A program made the translations under genes and the position numbers. A model generated the notes under the pieces. The model saw only the letters and a program-made list of their open reading frames with translations. It searched no databases and was not told the DNA's origin. Positions 9,208 through 18,700 of a DNA stretch of 64,000 nucleotides are shown here, in pieces. The stretch's first letter is position 1, and each line of letters begins with the position of its first letter. The stretch lies in assembly GCA_019694515.1 (NCBI GenBank), contig JAIBBU010000016.1, positions 1 to 64,000 of the forward strand. Reading direction: 5' to 3'. This stretch comes from Oligoflexia bacterium. Lineage in GTDB: Bacteria > Bdellovibrionota_C > UBA2361 > JBGSMV01.

Positions 9208-10440
9208 ATGGCCCTTGGTCCGAACGATTTTGTTTCCTCCGACAAAGGTCGGTCACACTGGTCCCCCTCGGACACCCCCCGGTTAGCCCCTCCTCCCGCG
9301 ATCCCATTTCACCGACCGCTAATAAATGCCCATCATCTATCGCTGCTCCGCGCAACTCTCGATCGAGGCGAACTCGGGGGCGCCGGAGAGACAACCGCCA
9401 CTTGCCAGAAATTATTACAACAGCGGCTCTTAGCTTCGCAGGTGCTTCTGACACAATCATGCACGGCGGCCCTGGAGATGGCGGCACTACTCCTGGAAGT
9501 AAAGGCCGGCGACGAAGTAATCATGCCTTCTTTCACATTCGTATCTACCGCGAATGCATTTGTTTTGCGCGGGGCGACTCCTGTTTTCGTGGACATTCGA
9601 CCGGACACCCTAAATCTGGACGAGTCCGAGATCGAGCGCGCCATCTCACCGCGCACCAAGGCCATCGTTGCAATGCATTATGCCGGGGTGGGCTGCGAAT
9701 TGAATATCATCGGCGCACTCGCTCGGAATCATGGCCTGGCTTTAGTCGAAGATGCTGCTCAAGCGATCGATGCGCACTATTGCGATAAGGCTTTGGGTAC
9801 ATTCGGAGACTTGGGAACGTTGAGCTTCCACCATACCAAAAACATTACTTCCGGTGAGGGCGGAGCGCTGATCGTGAACAATCCCAGATTTGCCGAGCGC
9901 GCTGATGTCTTATGGGAGAAAGGCACCAATCGCTCCGCATTCAAGCGCAACCTAGTGGACCGTTACTCTTGGATCGATTTGGGCGGCTCGCACGCCCCGA
10001 GTGAACTTACCGCGAGTTTGCTCTTAAGCCAGCTGGAGGAGGCCGACTACATTAAGGCGCGCAAGCTCGAAATTTGGGCCTGCTATCACGAAGCGCTGTC
10101 GGAGCTAGAAATGCGGGGGTTTATTAACCGCCCCCAAATTCCCCGAGAGTGCCAGCACAACGCACATTTCTACTGGTTTCTAGCTCGCGACCATGCTGAG
10201 CGTGAAACGCTAATCGACCACCTGGCTGCAGCCAATATTGCGGCCTCATCCCACTACGTACCGCTGCATTCCGCGCCTGCAGGACGACGCTTCGGGAAGC
10301 CCTGCGGGCCCTTGGCTGTCACGAACTCTGCAGCTGAAAGGATTGTGCGACTCCCCTCTTACGTTGGCTTGGAACCTGCAGACCAAGCTCGAGTTGTGGC
10401 TGCGATCCAGCACTTTTATCTTGGAAGCGCATGCCCATGA
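9208..10440 (+). CDS. dTDP-4-amino-4,6-dideoxygalactose transaminase (WecE/RffA-like)
   Basis: This 410-residue PLP enzyme of the DegT/DnrJ/EryC1 family is strikingly similar in pattern to E. coli WecE. Shared features are LLTQSCTAALEMAALLL, GDEVIMPSFTFVSTANAFVLRGATPVFVD, HYAGVGCE, VEDAAQ and SFHHTKN, with the PLP Lys at about 211. WecE converts dTDP-4-keto-6-deoxyglucose to dTDP-Fuc4N for surface glycans. The first 30 residues are a Pro/Ser-rich extension not usual in WecE; GGGGAGG lies 4 bases before this ATG. It is the first gene of a five-gene operon and overlaps the glycosyltransferase by 10 bp. The exact keto-sugar substrate is inferred by similarity. Confidence 0.88.
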   Translation: MALGPNDFVSSDKGRSHWSPSDTPRLAPPPAIPFHRPLINAHHLSLLRATLDRGELGGAGETTATCQKLLQQRLLASQVLLTQSCTAALEMAALLLEVKAGDEVIMPSFTFVSTANAFVLRGATPVFVDIRPDTLNLDESEIERAISPRTKAIVAMHYAGVGCELNIIGALARNHGLALVEDAAQAIDAHYCDKALGTFGDLGTLSFHHTKNITSGEGGALIVNNPRFAERADVLWEKGTNRSAFKRNLVDRYSWIDLGGSHAPSELTASLLLSQLEEADYIKARKLEIWACYHEALSELEMRGFINRPQIPRECQHNAHFYWFLARDHAERETLIDHLAAANIAASSHYVPLHSAPAGRRFGKPCGPLAVTNSAAERIVRLPSYVGLEPADQARVVAAIQHFYLGSACP

Positions 10441-11393
10441 GCAGAACTCCCTCCATCAGCGTGGTCGTTCCCACCTACAATCCGCAGGATTTTCTGCGGG
10501 CCACTATCGCCAGCGTGGATTCTCAAACTATCACTCCGGACGAGGTAATTATCATAGACGATGGCAGCGAGACTCCTGTGGGCCCGCTGGCCAGTCTTAA
10601 CCTTCCGCAGCTTAAAGTTATCCGCACCGAACATGGAGGATTATCCAGCGCCTGGAATCACGCATTGCATCATGCGCAGGGAGAATGGGTGGCCTTCTTG
10701 GATCATGACGATCTTTGGCATCCGATGAAACTTGAGCGACAGATCGAGCGCGCGGGCGCCGACGTCGACGTAATATTCTGCCAGCGCCAAAAGTTCTTAT
10801 CAGAAACGGGGGCCCCGATCTTTACTCCGGCCTACTTAGCTGAATTTTGCGAGAGCCCTGCCCTCAGCCTACTCAAGTCCTTCTTCGCAACGCCATCTAC
10901 GATCCTTATCCGCAAGACGCTATTGCACTCCGTGGCGGGTTTTGACTCGGCCCTGGCCAGTTCGGCCGACTATGACATGTGGATTCGTCTCGCTTTGCAA
11001 GGGGCGCGATTCGATCTTGTCGACGAAGTCTTGGTCAGCAAACGGATTAGCGCATCGTCTATTCAGGGACAACAAGAGCTTGGAGCGAAGTCTGAATATT
11101 TGCTGCGCGCTCTTGAAAAGAACCGCCCGGCGATGCGCCGCTTCTTAGGACTATCGGACGACGAGTGGTCCCTCCGAATGGGTTTCAATCTAGGCTTCTT
11201 CCTGGCTGCGATCGAGAGTCAGTCAGAAGATTCAAGCTTGCACACGCTCCAGGAGCAAATAGGCCGCTATGGCATGGCCGCGCGCTACGCTGCCGCTCTC
11301 CGCACTCAACATGCTCCGCTTTGCGAACGACCGTGGTACCCAGAAACCACCTGGACACAATTGGGGTTCCCCGGTTTGCCGATAAACGAGTGA
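10431..11393 (+). CDS. Family 2 glycosyltransferase
   Basis: This 320-residue protein has a GT-A fold. The opening strand SISVVVPTYN, IIDDGS at about 41-46 and the metal-binding DHDD at 91-94 are standard for GT2 inverting enzymes. The acceptor-side ASSADYDMWIRLAL follows. There is no transmembrane segment, so it is cytosolic or peripheral. An ATG at 10431 and another at 10437 are both possible. The overlap with the aminotransferase gene suggests it transfers the amino sugar made by that enzyme, though this is inference. Confidence 0.9.
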   Translation: MPMSRTPSISVVVPTYNPQDFLRATIASVDSQTITPDEVIIIDDGSETPVGPLASLNLPQLKVIRTEHGGLSSAWNHALHHAQGEWVAFLDHDDLWHPMKLERQIERAGADVDVIFCQRQKFLSETGAPIFTPAYLAEFCESPALSLLKSFFATPSTILIRKTLLHSVAGFDSALASSADYDMWIRLALQGARFDLVDEVLVSKRISASSIQGQQELGAKSEYLLRALEKNRPAMRRFLGLSDDEWSLRMGFNLGFFLAAIESQSEDSSLHTLQEQIGRYGMAARYAAALRTQHAPLCERPWYPETTWTQLGFPGLPINE

Positions 11394-11397
11394 CCAT

Positions 11398-11946
11398 ATG
11401 GCCCAGATTGAAACTACCTATCGATTTCTGAATGGACTCCAGGTCCCAAGAGCAGGCTGGGCCACACGCGGGCTGTTGATGGAGCAGCGTCCCGACCTAA
11501 TGCCTCCGCATATCGAACCACTAATTCAAAATGAATTCTGGACGGTGCGCCAGGATGCAGAGTTTGCGGTGCCTGGCTTCTATGTTGTCGGAGCGCGCGC
11601 CCAAGTACTCTCAATTGCGGACCTTACGGCCGCACAGATGACCGAGTTTTCAACCATTATCAGAGCAGTGCGAGAAATAATGCGCAGCAAACTCGGCATC
11701 GAGCGCGTTAATATTTATCTCGAAGAAAAGCTTAAAGAGCCGCATTTGCATATTTGGCTGGTGCCTATGTGGCCGGAGATAATGGAGCAACATGGAATTG
11801 AGCCGCGCTTATGGGAAGGGAATGTCCGCAAATATCTTGAGCTCTTTAAATTCGAAGAGGAGGATCAAAAAATCCTCAGATTCAATCGCATCATGCGCGA
11901 AGCCCTATTGGAGCACTCGGATTTAAGAGAATTGAACTTTACTTAA
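11398..11946 (+). CDS. HIT-superfamily-like protein
   Basis: This 182-residue protein has a core resembling the HIT/GalT fold. It has the segment FYVVGARAQVLSIADLTAAQ, then NIYLEEKLKEPHLHIWLVP, in which His116 and His118 sit like the HxH of the HIT triad. The third histidine and the exact spacing differ from canonical Fhit/Hint enzymes. Members hydrolyse or transfer nucleoside monophosphates from nucleotide conjugates. In this operon it could act on a nucleotide-sugar or nucleotidyl intermediate. It starts 4 bases after the glycosyltransferase stop. The family call is moderate and the activity is unproven. Confidence 0.55.
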   Translation: MAQIETTYRFLNGLQVPRAGWATRGLLMEQRPDLMPPHIEPLIQNEFWTVRQDAEFAVPGFYVVGARAQVLSIADLTAAQMTEFSTIIRAVREIMRSKLGIERVNIYLEEKLKEPHLHIWLVPMWPEIMEQHGIEPRLWEGNVRKYLELFKFEEEDQKILRFNRIMREALLEHSDLRELNFT

Positions 11947-11973
11947 CAGTTTTAAGATGGCACGCGAGCTACT

Positions 11974-12966
11974 GTGAGCAAGAACAATCATCCGGGCGAC
12001 AACCTTAGCAGACGAAGCATTATACTGAACGTTTCGCCGTCCTGCTTTGTCGCATGCGTGGGCTGTTATAATAACTTCGCCGATAGTTGGCGCGACAAGT
12101 CTACGGTCAAGGTCGAAGAGATCCTAAGTTTCGTGCAGAATGCGAAACACCGTGGGCACACTAAGATTACCCTGGGCGGGGGCGATCCGCTTTCGCGCCC
12201 AGACATCATCGAGCTGCTGGGGGGCATTCGAAACCTCGGCTTGAAAGTTCATTTGGACACTGTAGGAACAGCATTTCTCGCAGACGCAAACACCATCTTC
12301 CATGGCAAAGGTGTGGTGCGCCAAGTGGACCCCGCCTCACTGAGTGGTTTGGTGGATCTGATCGGTATACCGTTAGATGGAGCGAATCAGGAAACAGCTT
12401 CACTCTTCCGCCGCGGCCGCCCCGATCTATTCGCCGAACAAGTACGGATAATTCGGCTGCTTACATCCGCAGGGCATCAGGTGTGCGTCAATACAGTCGT
12501 ATCTCAGTATAATGTGGATCGATTAGTACCCCTATTCGAGTGCATTTCGGCGCTCCCAATCAAGGAATGGCAGCTCTTCCAGTTCATGCCGATCGGACCA
12601 CTCGGCACACGTAACCAGGAAAAACTTTGGATCTCAGAACCGGAATTTCAGGCTGCCGTGCAAGAAATTCAACTGCTGAATCAAGAACGTGGCAGCCAAA
12701 TACTGGTCAAACCCAAGTCAATCAATGATCGCGCGGGTCGATACCTGATCGTCGATGACAGTGGGATGGCCTGGTCGCCAACGGGGCTCGACAACAATGT
12801 GGTGCGCTTTGGAAGTATTAGAGAGCATAGAGGCTTAGATGTGCTCGATCTGGTCGAATACCTTGACCGCGCCGCCACGCAGATCGACTGTAATCGCACG
12901 CTGAGATTAGACGCCGGGAGGAGGAACGCCCCACTTCGCGACCAACGCCCGGGCCCAACTCCATAA
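11974..12966 (+). CDS. Radical SAM protein
   Basis: This 330-residue protein has the 4Fe-4S motif CFVACVGC (Cys24, Cys28, Cys31; CxxxCxxC). The SAM-binding GGGDPLSRPD follows at about 67-76. The rest fits a (beta/alpha)6 partial barrel. No extra C-terminal Cys cluster (SPASM) is visible, so it is not an obvious peptide-modifying SPASM enzyme. The start is a GTG at 11974 with only a weak ribosome site; no in-frame ATG lies close by. Between a HIT-like gene and an unknown gene in a sugar-type operon, it may modify a sugar or nucleotide intermediate. The reaction cannot be predicted. Confidence 0.85.
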   Translation: MSKNNHPGDNLSRRSIILNVSPSCFVACVGCYNNFADSWRDKSTVKVEEILSFVQNAKHRGHTKITLGGGDPLSRPDIIELLGGIRNLGLKVHLDTVGTAFLADANTIFHGKGVVRQVDPASLSGLVDLIGIPLDGANQETASLFRRGRPDLFAEQVRIIRLLTSAGHQVCVNTVVSQYNVDRLVPLFECISALPIKEWQLFQFMPIGPLGTRNQEKLWISEPEFQAAVQEIQLLNQERGSQILVKPKSINDRAGRYLIVDDSGMAWSPTGLDNNVVRFGSIREHRGLDVLDLVEYLDRAATQIDCNRTLRLDAGRRNAPLRDQRPGPTP

Positions 12967-12972
12967 GGGCTC

Positions 12973-13704
12973 ATGCTTTACTCCGACCATAACGAATTGA
13001 ACCCGGACCTGCTTAAGGGACGAGGATTGAGTGACTGGGGAGCGGCGCTGCCGGAATCGCCAACGCGCGCCTGGCTGCTAAGACTTAGATTGAGATCTTA
13101 CGACACTCTCCTAAAGTATCAGTTGCCAACAGTTCCTCTGAAAATAATGGGTCTAACAGCACTTCTCAGGTGCGATCCCAGTAAGTGGCGAACTCTTAAA
13201 CCCCCGCTGTACGCGCTGGTTGAACATGCCCAGACCGCAGGCCGTCCCTACTTCTCTGCCTTTGGACTTTCCACTCAAGATCTAAAAGAAGTTGCTCAGA
13301 ATTGGCATCGACAGCATGGTCCGGAATATAGGGTGTTAGTAGCTAAACAGCTCGAATTCAGCCATGAGGGCGCGATCTTGGCCGAACCAAATGGTCGCAC
13401 CACTATTGAACTGGTAGAGGGCTCAGTGCTGCCGCTAAGTCGGGGCGCTGTCAACCCGCTCGTAACCGCCGTACGCGATGAGTTTCTTGGGACCGTGCGG
13501 ACGAGCACCAGTGATTACGACCTGCGCATCGCTCTTGCCAGAACAATTCACGAACTGCCACGGATTGTGCTCGACGATCGACTAATACCATTGCCGGGAT
13601 ACTATGAGTTCGGACTCTTCCGCGCGGCCAATTCAGACCTGTTAACACCCCTCTTTTTTGAATGCCGCCCCAACCTGGAAGGAGACAACAGTCGAGCAAT
13701 CTGA
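12973..13704 (+). CDS. Uncharacterised protein, last gene of aminosugar/radical SAM operon
   Basis: This 243-residue soluble protein is not recognised. The middle section (about 120-165: EYRVLVAKQLEFSHEGAI, then TTIELVEG and LSRG) loosely resembles the nucleotide-binding strands of ATP-grasp proteins, but I cannot confirm this. It starts 6 bp after the radical SAM stop, with AAGGG just upstream of the ATG, so co-expression is almost certain. It may be a tailoring or ligase component of the operon. Confidence 0.7.
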   Translation: MLYSDHNELNPDLLKGRGLSDWGAALPESPTRAWLLRLRLRSYDTLLKYQLPTVPLKIMGLTALLRCDPSKWRTLKPPLYALVEHAQTAGRPYFSAFGLSTQDLKEVAQNWHRQHGPEYRVLVAKQLEFSHEGAILAEPNGRTTIELVEGSVLPLSRGAVNPLVTAVRDEFLGTVRTSTSDYDLRIALARTIHELPRIVLDDRLIPLPGYYEFGLFRAANSDLLTPLFFECRPNLEGDNSRAI

Positions 13705-13924
13705 CTCGCCGTTGAAGCTAGTTTTTCTCGCCTTCTCCCAAAGAATTGCGGCTCACACGTGTTGTCACTAACGAGAAGCGGGAGAACAGTTCGAACCTTC
13801 AACGGCACCACTAGCCGTTCCGGATACCCAATTTAAAATTCAGTCCGCAACCCTCCCGCATGATCCTCCGCATGCACAACCACCATCAAAATTCCTATCA
13901 TCCCCCACTATGGAAACCCAAATT

Positions 13925-14146
13925 ATGATAAAAAAACTTTTCATTTTCCTCCTCATCCTGACCGCCTTCGCCACCCTAAATAGCTGCAGCGAACGGCACG
14001 AAGGGCCGCTAGAGAAAGCTGGAGAGGCGATCGACAACACCCTGGACAATGTGAAAGATGGAGATTCGGTCTTTCATAAGAAGGGCACCTTCGAAAAGGC
14101 CGGGGAAGGCGTCGATGATGCGACCGAGTCGAACCGCCGCCGCTAA
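13925..14146 (+). CDS. Small lipoprotein with duplicated EKAGE motif
   Basis: This 73-residue protein starts at ATG 13925; an upstream in-frame ATG lies at 13910. A hydrophobic signal ends in the lipobox LNSC, with the lipidated Cys at about residue 21. The mature part has two related short segments, PLEKAGEAIDN and TFEKAGEGVDD, about 30 residues apart. Short entericidin-like or stress lipoproteins often look like this. It is separated from the upstream operon by about 220 bp and is probably a monocistronic gene. Confidence 0.6.
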   Translation: MIKKLFIFLLILTAFATLNSCSERHEGPLEKAGEAIDNTLDNVKDGDSVFHKKGTFEKAGEGVDDATESNRRR

Positions 14147-14250
14147 AGCCAAAGCTCGGGGTAGGACCATGCGCTTTAGTTGATGGAGGTAGGTCTGAAA
14201 TCGACCGCCCTTGGCTGGCCAGAAGGTACTCGGGCATAGCGGCTGATCAG

Positions 14251-15453
14251 CTAGCCCGGGGGAGCTGCGCCCCTGCGCTGCGGCTCCATCATCCGAAGGA
14301 TCAACGCGGAGTGCTCGTTCACAAAATGGCTTTCCAATTTACCTTTTGCATCCTCTCCGGCGCTGCGATAGGTGTGGGAATGCCGCACAAGGTGGCGGAT
14401 TTGTTGCGCCAGCAACTCAAAATCTCCTCTTCCAGCTGGATCGTTAGTTTTGTTCATCGCTAAACTCAAGATCTGCAAATCGGAGCTAATGAACACATCT
14501 GGGTTGTCGCAAAACTTTACTGACTTTCCGTGATAATCCAGCAGCGGCACGGCAGCTCCCCAATCCTCCCCTACGGGAATATTAGCCACCACCAGCATCA
14601 GATCATCGAGATTTAAAATTTCCGTTTTAGTAAGGAGCGCCTTAATCAAATTGAGCTGCTCCTTCGGGCTATGAATAGTCTCGAGAAGCTGCAGCAGCTG
14701 CTTCGACATTTCGGATCCCGGAGAACTGTAGGGCCAGGCGGCAGCGCCATAGCTGCGCAGCGCTTGCACGAGCTTTACATCTCGGCGATACCACTCGTGG
14801 TCCTGCAAATCCGCAATTTCACGAGGAACAGACAAAAACCAGTCCCCAATCCCCCCACCCTTAAGCGCGGAAAGGGCAAACCAACTCTTGAGAATCCCCC
14901 TTAAGAGATGCGTATCGAGCGTGGGGTTACGGTCGGCGAATTCTTCATCTACGAGGGGCACTACAAACGAAAGCTCGGCTTCGAGTGCCCCTTGCAGCCG
15001 CTGCGTCACGAGTCGAAGCATCTCATCTCCGCCGAATAACCTCCCTGCATTTAGCGATTGATTGATCTTTTCCAAAGCACCGAGATCGCGATGCACTAGA
15101 TCAGAGGCATAAAGCATCATCCCCAGAAACTCTGCCTTGGCGTGGAGCGCTTGATGTGAACTATCACCATCCGCCTCCATGAGTCCCTCAATCATTCCTC
15201 TTCGCCGAACCGTCTCAGCAAACTCTTCGAGCAGCGCCTTTTGAATCGGATCCGCTTCTCTAGAGAGAAGCGCTCGAATCTCTTCTTTTTGCTCTTCGGC
15301 GAGAGAGAGATACCGAACTAATTCAGTCCATGACAAAGCGGGCGCAGGAAGGATGGAAGTGTCAGCGGAAGCCAATGCATTGGCAGCCTCAATTGGCGAA
15401 TCCGCCTCCTTTTGATCTTGCGAAATGAAGGGCCCCTCTCCCGATCGCGTCAT
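14251..15453 (-). CDS. Uncharacterised helical protein
   Basis: This 400-residue protein has no signal peptide, membrane segment or motif that I recognise. It is mostly predicted helix, with many Leu/Ala/Glu stretches in regular spacing that could form helical repeats. The N-terminal 40 residues are polar and probably disordered. It lies alone on the minus strand, 285 bp downstream of the start of the intergenic repeat region and facing the small lipoprotein. The function is unknown. Confidence 0.6.
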   Translation of the reverse strand: MTRSGEGPFISQDQKEADSPIEAANALASADTSILPAPALSWTELVRYLSLAEEQKEEIRALLSREADPIQKALLEEFAETVRRRGMIEGLMEADGDSSHQALHAKAEFLGMMLYASDLVHRDLGALEKINQSLNAGRLFGGDEMLRLVTQRLQGALEAELSFVVPLVDEEFADRNPTLDTHLLRGILKSWFALSALKGGGIGDWFLSVPREIADLQDHEWYRRDVKLVQALRSYGAAAWPYSSPGSEMSKQLLQLLETIHSPKEQLNLIKALLTKTEILNLDDLMLVVANIPVGEDWGAAVPLLDYHGKSVKFCDNPDVFISSDLQILSLAMNKTNDPAGRGDFELLAQQIRHLVRHSHTYRSAGEDAKGKLESHFVNEHSALILRMMEPQRRGAAPPG

Positions 15454-15574
15454 CTGACTAAGCCGTTATCTCCATCCAGCCCCGAACTGCTTTTACATCG
15501 TTGGTCCAGCGTCGAGGGAGCTCGAGCGGGATCGCTATGATTATGCCCGATCTGAACGAAAGTGTAGGCGCGAT

Positions 15575-15662
15575 GCATGTAAGAAACTTTTGCGACTAAC
15601 CAAGAACAAAGCCTCCTTCGACGTACCGTTAGGGATTGCTTCGCTATGCTCGCAATGACAGG
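15575..15662 (+). repeat. Half copy of CTGTCATTGCGAG palindromic element
   Basis: This segment matches the right half of the full element at 50362-50562 over nearly 90 bp. Shared parts include AAGAACAAAGCCTCCTTCG, GTTAGGGATTGCTTCGC and the terminal CGCAATGACAG. The left half is absent. It lies between the RHS gene and the 400-residue unknown. Confidence 0.8.
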
Positions 15663-15738
15663 AATTTTGCCCGCGGAACCTGCGACATTTATTCTCGGGG
15701 CCTATATCAACGCTCGTTAATCACCCGCTCATGCGGAG

Positions 15739-18700
15739 CTAACGCGTCGTATTAGGCACGGAGGGGGCTGTATACTTCGGAGTGGACGCTCCAACTCCTC
15801 CGAAGGCCGGGAGGCCGTGATTCATGTAGTAGTAAATGCTTACCCAAAATCGGTACCAACCGATAGACATCCCAGCCATCTGAGCGTTCTTGGCGGCATT
15901 CTGCTGCATCGCTAACTGGAACTCGGCCTCTTTGCTGCCGTTAGCTGCGTTCTTTTCGGTCTCCGTCTTCCCGGCTTTCAGGGTGCCGCCCTGATCGGGG
16001 CGCTGCATCAGGTCATTCAGCTCCTTGGCTTTAGCGATGCTCGCCGCTAGCTGCTTCAACTGCTTGGCTTTGCCCAACGCTTCCATGCGTTTAATCGGAT
16101 CCTCCTTAGGCTTCACGGCGGTTGCGTCTTGGGCAGCTTTATTTTTGCTTCTTTCAGACTCGGATCGATCGACTTTCTTACTTACATCGCCGCTATCGAG
16201 TTCTTGCGATCGGCGAGCTTTGAGTGTTGCGCTATTCGTTAGTCTGGATTTCTCGGAAAGCTCACGGGCTGCGCTCAGCATCCTGATATTCAGGGAACCT
16301 TTCTGCATCACACTATTCGCCAGGCTATTTGCCCCGATCGTCGCAGCGACGGCACCGACACTGATAGAGCTCTGGACAGCGGCTGACGGAACTCCGCTGA
16401 CAGCGCTCACTCCGACGCCTTTGGCGGCCCCAGGAGCAGCCCCGGCCGCCTGAGCCGCTAGCTCGCCAACATGTCCCAATGGATCCACCATGTTCATGGG
16501 ATTGTTAGTTACATAGCTGTAACGGTTAAAGCTCTGCGAATCCCCTACGTCGGGAATGATCGAATCGGGCGAAATGAAACGGCCAATTCGCGGATCGTAG
16601 TTGCGCGCGCGCATATCCACGAGCTGCAGCGAATCAAGCTGATGATGCCCCGTGTAACCGCGCTTGACCGAGCTCGAGATCGGCATGGGGGCGGGAAGCC
16701 AGGTAGCGACCTCTCGCCGCAATCCAAACGGATCATAGCTCATCTCTTCCAGAGCGAATGCCGACCCTCGGCTAACAACGTCGATTGAGCCGAGATTGTC
16801 GTGGTGCAGATAACGGTCGACGCTGCCACCGCTGGTTGTACCGGAGACTAGGACGATCGGCTGGCCGTCGGCGAATACATAGCGACGTTCATCACTTCCG
16901 GATCCGCTGTCCCTTTCGAAAAGATTACCGACGTACTCGGTCACAACACCTGAGGTATTGTCGGTCGCCTTAATTTTCTGGCCATACATGCCGTACTGGA
17001 AGTTGAGATTGACCCCCGTTCCTGTAATATGAACAGGCATGCCAAATTTCCACTCGTAGGCGCGTCCCATTCCGCTCAGCATATTGCCGTTGGCGTCGTA
17101 TGCGAAGCTGCTGTTGACGGTACCGCTGATGGAGCTGACGGCGTGAGGATGCGCAGCACCAAAAGGATAGTCGTACGACCCCACATCAGATTTAAATAGA
17201 ATATTGCCGGTGGCACCATATTCCACAGTGTTTCCTGGGAAACAAAGCGAACTGTTACAGGTTCCGTAAGAATTAATTCTGCTTAGCGCATCATAGCCGA
17301 TCACTTCCAGGTTATTGCGCTTCAGGTCGCGCCGCACATCCACCCGTCCGAACTCGTCATACTGATAATCAAGCCAATGCAGCTTGGTACCGTTGGAAAA
17401 CTGCGAGCGAATATTAGTCACCATCCCAAGCGCATTGTCGAAGGTCAGCACGTTGCTTGAACCATCGCCCATGGTGAAGGAGTTCGTATGGCCATGAGCG
17501 GTTTGTTCAAAAGCCGTCCAATAAACTTTACCCTGCGCCAGGTTTCGAACCCTCAGATTATGTCCGCTCGCGGCATACTCATACCGCACGGAGAATGGGA
17601 ACGACCCCGGATAGGTCAGATCTTGTAAGCGGCCATAACTGTCGTAAACGAAACCGGTATTGTAGACATTCGCTCCAATAGCGGTCTGAATATTCGAAAC
17701 CCGTCCTTTGAGGTCGTAGGAAAATGTTTCTGACGATCCTGCGTCCGAAAACACCTGCGCAAGCGCTCCGATGCCATTGTTGGCCGTGTCGTAGATCCAG
17801 GTTGTGTTTTCAGGCTCCGGTCCTCGCCCGCCTCCAGTATCCGGAGGATACTGAGAGCGCGCGATCGTCCGTCCTAAGAGGTCGTGGTTAAAAAAGGAGG
17901 AGCTTCCATCGGGCTCTGAAACGGCTAGCAACTGACCAAGCGGGTCGTGCTCCATCAGGATCGGCCCAGAATGGTCGGGGTCATTAAACTGATATAGATT
18001 CCCCATCGCACTTCTGAACCATTCCCAAAGATTATCCTCGTAATCGGCCACCCGGCCGAGATATCCGGCAGCATCATGCTGATAAGTGGTACGCGATAAA
18101 ATCATACTGAATGGCTGCGTGTTGGTTTGCTCCTGGGACTGAATCAGGCGACCTAAATCGTCGTACATACGCTTCGTGATCAGGCCTTGCGGGCCGGTCT
18201 CGGTGACTTTCCTTCCGCGTGTTAGGGCCGGACTTATTAATGCATGCCCGATCGGATTGGCGGGGGCACTATAACTGTATGTAGTTACGGCACCCTTGGT
18301 ATTGGTAACTGTAAGAGGCCGATCGAATGCATCGCGGGTATATTGGGTATAGTAGATTGGGCTGCCGCTATAAAAAGGTTCCGACACTGCCGAAAGCTGC
18401 ATCTTGGAGTTGTAGGTGGTGTCCTCCAAACTGAGCCGCCCATCCAATCCGGCTACCCCTGATCTGATGCGCCGATCGAGAAGATCGAAATATGCCGTCT
18501 GCGTCGGCGAACCAGGGCTGGTAATTCGAATCATGTGGTTAAAGTGAGGCGGATATGGTTCAACCCCGACCGGCTGATCAGGGCAGTACACTACATCCGA
18601 AGATGTGCTGTCGGGTCGACTTTCCCTTATCACCCTGCCCCAAGAATCGAAATTCCAGCTGGTCGAGCGCAGATTAGGATCGGTGATCGTTTTTAGCTGA

